This document shows, piece by piece, positions 59,301 through 64,000 of a DNA stretch of 64,000 nt. Source of the stretch: Lepidodermella squamata (lineage: Eukaryota > Gastrotricha). Positions within the stretch are counted from its first letter, which is position 1. The number at the start of each line of letters is the position of its first letter. The DNA lies in NCBI GenBank assembly GCA_047495785.1, contig JBLDXI010000029.1, positions 2,356,001 through 2,420,000 of the forward strand, read 5' to 3'. The translations under genes were made by a program, and so were the position numbers. Under the pieces are notes generated by a model. That model was not told the origin of the DNA. It did no database searches and saw only the letters and a program-made list of their open reading frames with translations.

Positions 59301-61257
59301 GAACTTGCCAAGTTACATTACAATAAAGTGTCTAATTTCATCTATCGGCGTAAACTCAAGTTGAAGCCTCGTATCCCGCGCGATCTGTCCAAGCTTGGAA
59401 GGATCAAAAGCTCGTTAGAATCAATCGAATTCACCGAATGGACGACTCACGCCCTTATCCGTTACTGTTTCATCTCAAGCAAGTGCCAGCATTGTTCCAG
59501 CCAGATGGGCCAGATTGCCAGATTGTCTCCAAGAATGACTGTAAATTGTACATTCCGAAACTTCTGCGAGATTGCGTGCAACAACAGCCCAACAAGGAAG
59601 CAGCTTCTTCTCCGTCAGAAAATTTCCCTGACACCGGAAGAAATTTAGCAAATTGCAGCTGATACGACCAAGCAGCCACCCTTCTGGAATCTGATCAGAA
59701 CGGCTAGGTTCGAGAATGGTTTTGGCGATCAGCGCCAAGAGGTAAGGTCGCCTAACGGAAGCTCTGAGAAATTGTATGTCTCCGGTTCCTGCGTATAATT
59801 TATCCGGGATCAAGGCGATAAGGTTCGGCGTTGCGCACGAAATCGATGGTCGACATGCTTTCACCGCAACGGCTTGCAAAGAAACTGTTTCTACTGGGAT
59901 ATGGCTTCATCCATCTGGTGCGTCGCCCGACTCATTGGTCGGTGATGACGAGACACTCGAGGAGAAATGTCTTTACTCAATGCGCGGCCATTCTATTCTT
60001 CGCTCATTGAAAATTCAATCTTTTGCACTATTTGTGGCGAAATTCTCGTTGACGGAAAGAAAGGCAAGAAAACCATCGATTGTCTATAGCTAAGAGGCCT
60101 GATAGCAAGCTGGATTTCCGCCGAACTCATCCTTATTAGCATCAAATTCAATGTCAGCTGTTCTCTACCGGTCGAAGCGTCGGAAACCAAGTCTTTGGTC
60201 TGATATTGACTGGATTACTGTTTGTCACTGTTTGTTGTGAAACCATTGTTGTGAGCGTTCGATCTCCGACTATAGCTCTTCATAAATTAAGGATGGGCCT
60301 ATCTTTAACAAATTGTTCGACAAACTGCGAGAGTTGGTACTGACTTATACTTCGATCAAGTGACGATTGACTTCGAGCAAGCAGGCAATTGCGATAGCAA
60401 CAACGAGGCCAAATTGTGGCATGAAGTTTTTCGAGATTTCGTTGATAAACCCCACCCTTCGCCATACGAGCTTCTGCCTTCTTACTAAAATAACAGGACC
60501 TGTGTGATAGCCGTCTTATGGCTTGTGCAGCTGGCGAGAAATACAAGCGGTCATACCCGACTGAAGTGAAACACAGCATGGCTTTGTAAAAATTCGCTCC
60601 CTTTTTGAATTAATGAGTTTTCGCTGATAAATTTTGCTGTTGGAAAATGATATTGAGCTGATGGAAAAATCATTGCTTTCAGTCAGTCCTCTCATTAGTA
60701 CACTCCGGTATAGTATACTTTTTGGTTGGTCCCAATTATGAGCTAACAAGGTCATTTTGACTCGCAAGGGTACAATTTTCGCTTAGGTACACCAATTTTT
60801 GTCCCCCGTGAAAGTGTACTATGTATAGCGAGTTCTGACTGTATATGAATACCAAGCATCTCAAGGAAAAATTAACTGCACTCTTTGTACTAATTACTAA
60901 TATTAGTATCAAATCAAATGAAGTCCTACCTTCACCGATACCAAGAAGAACTCGCGTTAAAATCAGCATAGGAAGAACAGAAGCGAAAAGTGGAGTTAGG
61001 AAAGTTGATAGGGACCATAGAAAGACGGCAAGAGCCAGCGTCCGTTTGCCGCCGAACCGTCTCGCAGCTCGCGCGCCGAAAACTTGACTACTCAAGTAGC
61101 CGATGGAGAAGGCGCTCAGCACCCAGCCCTGATGATGCAACGCCCAGCCGTATTCGGCCGTCATTTGAATAATGGCCAGCGGCATGACAACTCGATCGGC
61201 GGCATTGATAAAATTAGCCAGCGAGCAGTACCAAATCACAGATCGGCCAACAACCAT
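56305..61257 (-). CDS. SLC17-type major facilitator transporter, 401 aa
   Basis: Exons (minus): 61257-60930, 59163-58705, 58647-58599, 56731-56633 and 56575-56305, all in phase. About ten to twelve hydrophobic segments fit the major facilitator fold. Family signs: DRVVMPLAIIQM after helix 1, GYLSSQVFGARAARRFGGKR as motif A, LLGIGEGGIGLPAIFHIF, APEERSRA, SMNWSNYVMMNWLPTYM, and SNHVEVAPNHAAITFAISNT in the C-terminal half. These are shared by vesicular nucleotide transporter SLC17A9 and plant PHT4 anion transporters, so transport of an organic anion or phosphate is inferred; the substrate is not fixed. The N-terminal tail is short. Introns 1 (1766 nt) and 3 (1867 nt) hold decayed sequence. It starts 196 nt after the HBS1 stop. 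Confidence 0.9.
56732..58598 (-). other. SLC17-like intron 3 with repeats and decayed coding-like sequence
   Basis: Contains low-complexity Ala/Gly-coding sequence (57150-57260), an (AAT)n run (57528-57554), and broken plus-strand frames at 57770-58386 that include a coiled-coil-like KLKSEVEQLRTTVTDQTKV and a last part ANGLTAAEVEWFRKSFSQTL ending before TAA and AATAAA (58385-58390). Family not recognised; an old retroposed or virus-derived gene is possible. Confidence 0.5.
57528..57554. repeat. (AAT)n microsatellite
   Basis: About nine perfect AAT units within the long intron. Confidence 0.9.
59164..60929 (-). other. SLC17-like intron 1, 1.77 kb
   Basis: Both strands show interrupted frames. 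On the plus strand a short piece FCTICGEILVDGKKGKKTI (about 60012-60070) looks like part of a zinc-finger protein or transposase, but no full gene was found. Confidence 0.4.
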
Positions 61258-61453
61258 TTTAGAAGCAGGAAATTCCGAAAACCTTCAACAAGTACAACTT
61301 TCCATCGCGAATTCAATATTAAATAATCAACCCTAATTATTGAAAATTAAAGGATTAAATTCTCAAGAATTGGTCGGAATGTTTTTATTATGAATAAGCG
61401 AAGTTCCACAAAATAATCGCTGCGGTCAGAACAGTTTTTCATCTTGATAGACG
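61258..61453 (-). promoter_or_regulatory. intercistronic region HBS1-SLC17-like
   Basis: 196 nt. AATAAA near 61392 on the minus strand is followed by TTTTCAATAATTAG (about 61345), a possible trans-splice acceptor, and then the transporter ATG at 61257. Weaker than the other operon junctions. Confidence 0.4.
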
Positions 61454-64000
61454 TTCAGTGAAAGCCTAACGAGCTAGATGGATTTGATGACTGTGAAACA
61501 ATCTGCAAAAAAGAGGTAAAAATAAACACAGACCTCAATTTCTAATGGGTGAAAATCCTTGAATGAATTCTAATTAAGTGGATTTTCAATTTTTTGGTTA
61601 ATTTTTTTCAGAGATTTGTGTTTAAGATTGAACGTAACGCAGGACTTGCTAGAATGTGACCCGAAATTCAAAGGCGAACCTTAATACTCACAAGAGCGTC
61701 CAAATTTAATCGTTTGAATTTGACAAAAATGAAATAAAAATGGGAAATTTCTCAAAATTTGCAGAAAAATGAGAAATCACATTTTGCTGATTTTCAATCG
61801 TTGAAAACATGATTTTGTCTCATTTTTAAACTCTCGTTAGAGAATTCTCAATTTTAAAATTTCTGGTAAATATTGAAAATAATGTTAATTAAAAACTTTG
61901 AATTACCTCTACAACAATTCCAGCAGCCAACGTCGTCGAGCCAGATCGAAGCAGAAACCTGCCAAGATCTTTACATTCCTTGTACAGATCAACCACAATC
62001 GGTTGCGTAGTTTCTATTTCTACGAGGCCGCTGCTATTACGCTGCAAACACTTGATTTTCGCCTTCTTCACCTCGCCCGTTGTTTTACTGACCTCGGCCA
62101 GTAGGCGCGAAATCGAGGCTGGTTCTTCGGAATTATGAATGTGTAACATCACCGGGAAGCCCTGGGTCAACGGAATTCGAACGTCGAAAACAACGATTCG
62201 AGCGCGGAATCGGTTCGAAGTCGGCGCGGGTAGGTTGGCATCGGCCAGAATCGAGCCGACAGCTATCGTGGCCGGGTCAATGGTTTGAGCTAGCACAATC
62301 TGAGCTTGGTCGCCGCCGAACGCGGCCTGAGCTGGTTGGTTGTCGATAGTTATCGATTTGATAGTTGCTAACTGCGACGAGGGCTGGAGGACCATGCGAT
62401 CGTTGACTTGCAAATGACCGGAACAGACAATACCGGCCAGAGTTGTAGCGGCTGAACCGGTCGCTTGGCGGAAGACGTCAACCACGCAAAAACGAGTCGG
62501 ACTGAGGAAAGAGCCGCGGTCGGGTGGAACCAAAGAGTCTGAAATAACAGCAAATTGAAAAGCCTCATTCTAATAAATTATTATTGGGAATATATTAAGA
62601 TGGACGCTTGGGCCTGAACAAATATCAGTGCATTATTTCGCTCGTTCTTTAAGCAGTCTTTAAGCTCTTTAGCGCGAAAATGCACCGAGATATTATGGAA
62701 AATAATCAGCACCCTGAAATAATTGATGGTTCAAAAACGTAATTTTTCACTAAATACCGTTTGAAGTAATTGTGCATAAGGTTTCATGTTATTAAATACA
62801 ATTTTCAAATCGAAAGGTAAAATCATTACTACTTTCATGGGGGTCATTTAGAATCTGAAATTCCAATGTTGAAAGCATCCGATTTAGAAATCAGGGTGCA
62901 CAAAAAATCGCCTGAAATCGATTGGGCCGATAGGGCGATTTCGACCACTTTTCGCATTCTTAACAACGACAAACGGGTTTCAAAATCGTGATTAGGACCA
63001 TTGAACCCTGAAATGCCGCCATACATTTGTTTCGTCCACAGATAAAAAAAAGTCGGCCGTGAAAGGGTTAATGGTTGCTCTAAAGGCGATTTTTTTACGA
63101 GAAAATCGTTTTCAACTCACCTATTTGGTCGACGAGGCAAGGTCCATTGTACCATTGTTTCAGTTCGGCAACGTCAGTCGGGTATTTCGTCAAATTCAGC
63201 CCAAGCAATCCACTCACCGGAACGTAGAAAATATCACTATCTTTGAAGCCAGTCGTCTTCAAAAACAGCCCCAATTTCGTCGTAATCTCTTTGAAACGAT
63301 CCTCGGCCCAATTCACAGTGTCCATCTTGTTAACCGCAATAACAACCTGGGTTACACCCAACGCACGCAGTAACAACGCGTGTTCTCGAGTTTGCCCACC
63401 TGATTCGAACCCAGATTCAAATTCACCCTTTGTCGCATTCACGACCAAAATCGCAACATCGGCCTGGCTAGCGCCGGTTATCATATTGGGCACAAAATCG
63501 CGATGCCCCGGCGCGTCCATTAAATTGATGATCCGATTTTTCGTCTCAAATCTCATGTGACCAACATCGATGGTCACGCCTCGATTCCTCTCCTCGTCAG
63601 TTTCATCGAAAACCCAGGCAAATGCGAATGAACCTTTCCCGATTTTCTCAGAATCAGTCTTATTGCGATGCATTGTCTTTTTGTCGACAAAATCGAGTTG
63701 GTAAAGCAAATGGCCCATTAGGGTCGATTTTCCAGCGTCAACGTGGCCTACAACAACCAGATTCAACAGGTGTTTACCGTTATTCCGCGTATTCAAAATT
63801 TGCTCCAATTCGGCTACGTTTTTCACAGTCTTCGTCTTCTCGATACTGCCTCGATTGACAACTCCCTTTTGCTGGCGAATAGTCGGTGAAGCTCGCGGGT
63901 CTCCGTACGCACTCGAACACCGCTCGGACCGCTCGCGTGTCGGTGTCCCCGGGCACGGAGAGGGAGCGGGTGAAGAGGCGACTGATGAAATCGCGTTACT
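61454..64000 (-). CDS. HBS1L: HBS1 translational GTPase, 5' end outside window
   Basis: Exons (minus): >64000-63121, 62538-61907 and 61501-61454 (TGA). With Pelota/Dom34, HBS1 splits stalled ribosomes in no-go decay. The visible part starts in a Ser/Pro-rich linker, then [10 protein letters not shown] and the GTPase domain: GHVDAGKST (P-loop), [10 protein letters not shown] (switch I), DAPGHRDF (switch II), NKMD and a VSGL element. Domains II and III follow, with an EF1A-like strand order and [20 protein letters not shown]1, not eEF1A or eRF3, is favoured by [36 protein letters not shown] and VNWAEDRF. The last exon adds a short tail [15 protein letters not shown] in place of the usual end. 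AATAAA lies about 60 nt after the stop. Confidence 0.93.
62539..63120 (-). other. HBS1 intron, 582 nt
   Basis: Phase 1 intron between VDQI and DSLVPPDRG. No other feature was found. Confidence 0.7.

Overview
The window is animal (metazoan) genomic DNA. It carries split protein genes with short GT-AG introns, many of 50-80 nt with a TTTTCAG-type 3' splice site, and AATAAA signals after several genes. Two sets of genes lie head-to-tail with only 110-200 nt between them, which looks like spliced-leader operons. Nematodes fit both traits best, but a flatworm, rotifer or tunicate is not excluded and no marker in the window settles the phylum. No bacterial-type operon, rRNA, convincing tRNA or CRISPR array was seen.

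Region 1 (1-26.0 kb) is a tandem array of eight paralogous BTB-BACK-F5/8C (BTBD9-like) genes, called BTB-A to BTB-H here. Each has the same plan: exon 1 is the BTB domain, exon 2 the BACK domain, and exons 3-4 a discoidin-like F5/8C module. BTB-A to -G are on the plus strand and BTB-H is inverted. The array shows turnover: relic BTB exons at about 1.04 and 15.35 kb, a decayed copy of the 3' end of BTB-B at about 5.2 kb, a doubly frameshifted member (BTB-G), and a member without an AG splice acceptor (BTB-F). It holds several foldback elements, a 1.97-kb hAT-like transposon with a perfect 8-bp target duplication, and a 35-bp palindrome inserted in that transposon with its own 8-bp duplication. 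An intronless D-2-hydroxyacid dehydrogenase (GRHPR-like) sits between BTB-D and BTB-E.

Region 2 (26.5-32.6 kb) is GH31-A, a type II membrane protein with a trefoil domain and a glycoside hydrolase 31 fold. A cytosolic sulfotransferase gene is nested in one of its introns on the opposite strand. A paralogue, GH31-B, lies at 51.2-55.1 kb. Both paralogues have lost the catalytic nucleophile and the acid/base residue, so they look like pseudoenzymes.

Region 3 (34.2-50.4 kb, minus strand) is a compact run: a short-chain dehydrogenase, the splicing helicase DHX8/PRP22, and spatacsin (SPG11). Gaps are about 110-145 nt, and AG acceptors lie 1-10 nt before the downstream ATGs. Spatacsin intron 1 contains the remains of a Tudor-domain gene.

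Region 4 (56.3-64.0 kb, minus strand) holds the 3' two-thirds of HBS1 (ribosome rescue GTPase), followed 194 nt later by an SLC17-type anion transporter whose long introns contain decayed coding-like sequence.

Gene models were built by hand from reading frames, splice sites and paralogue comparison. Exon sums were checked for phase, and exceptions are noted.
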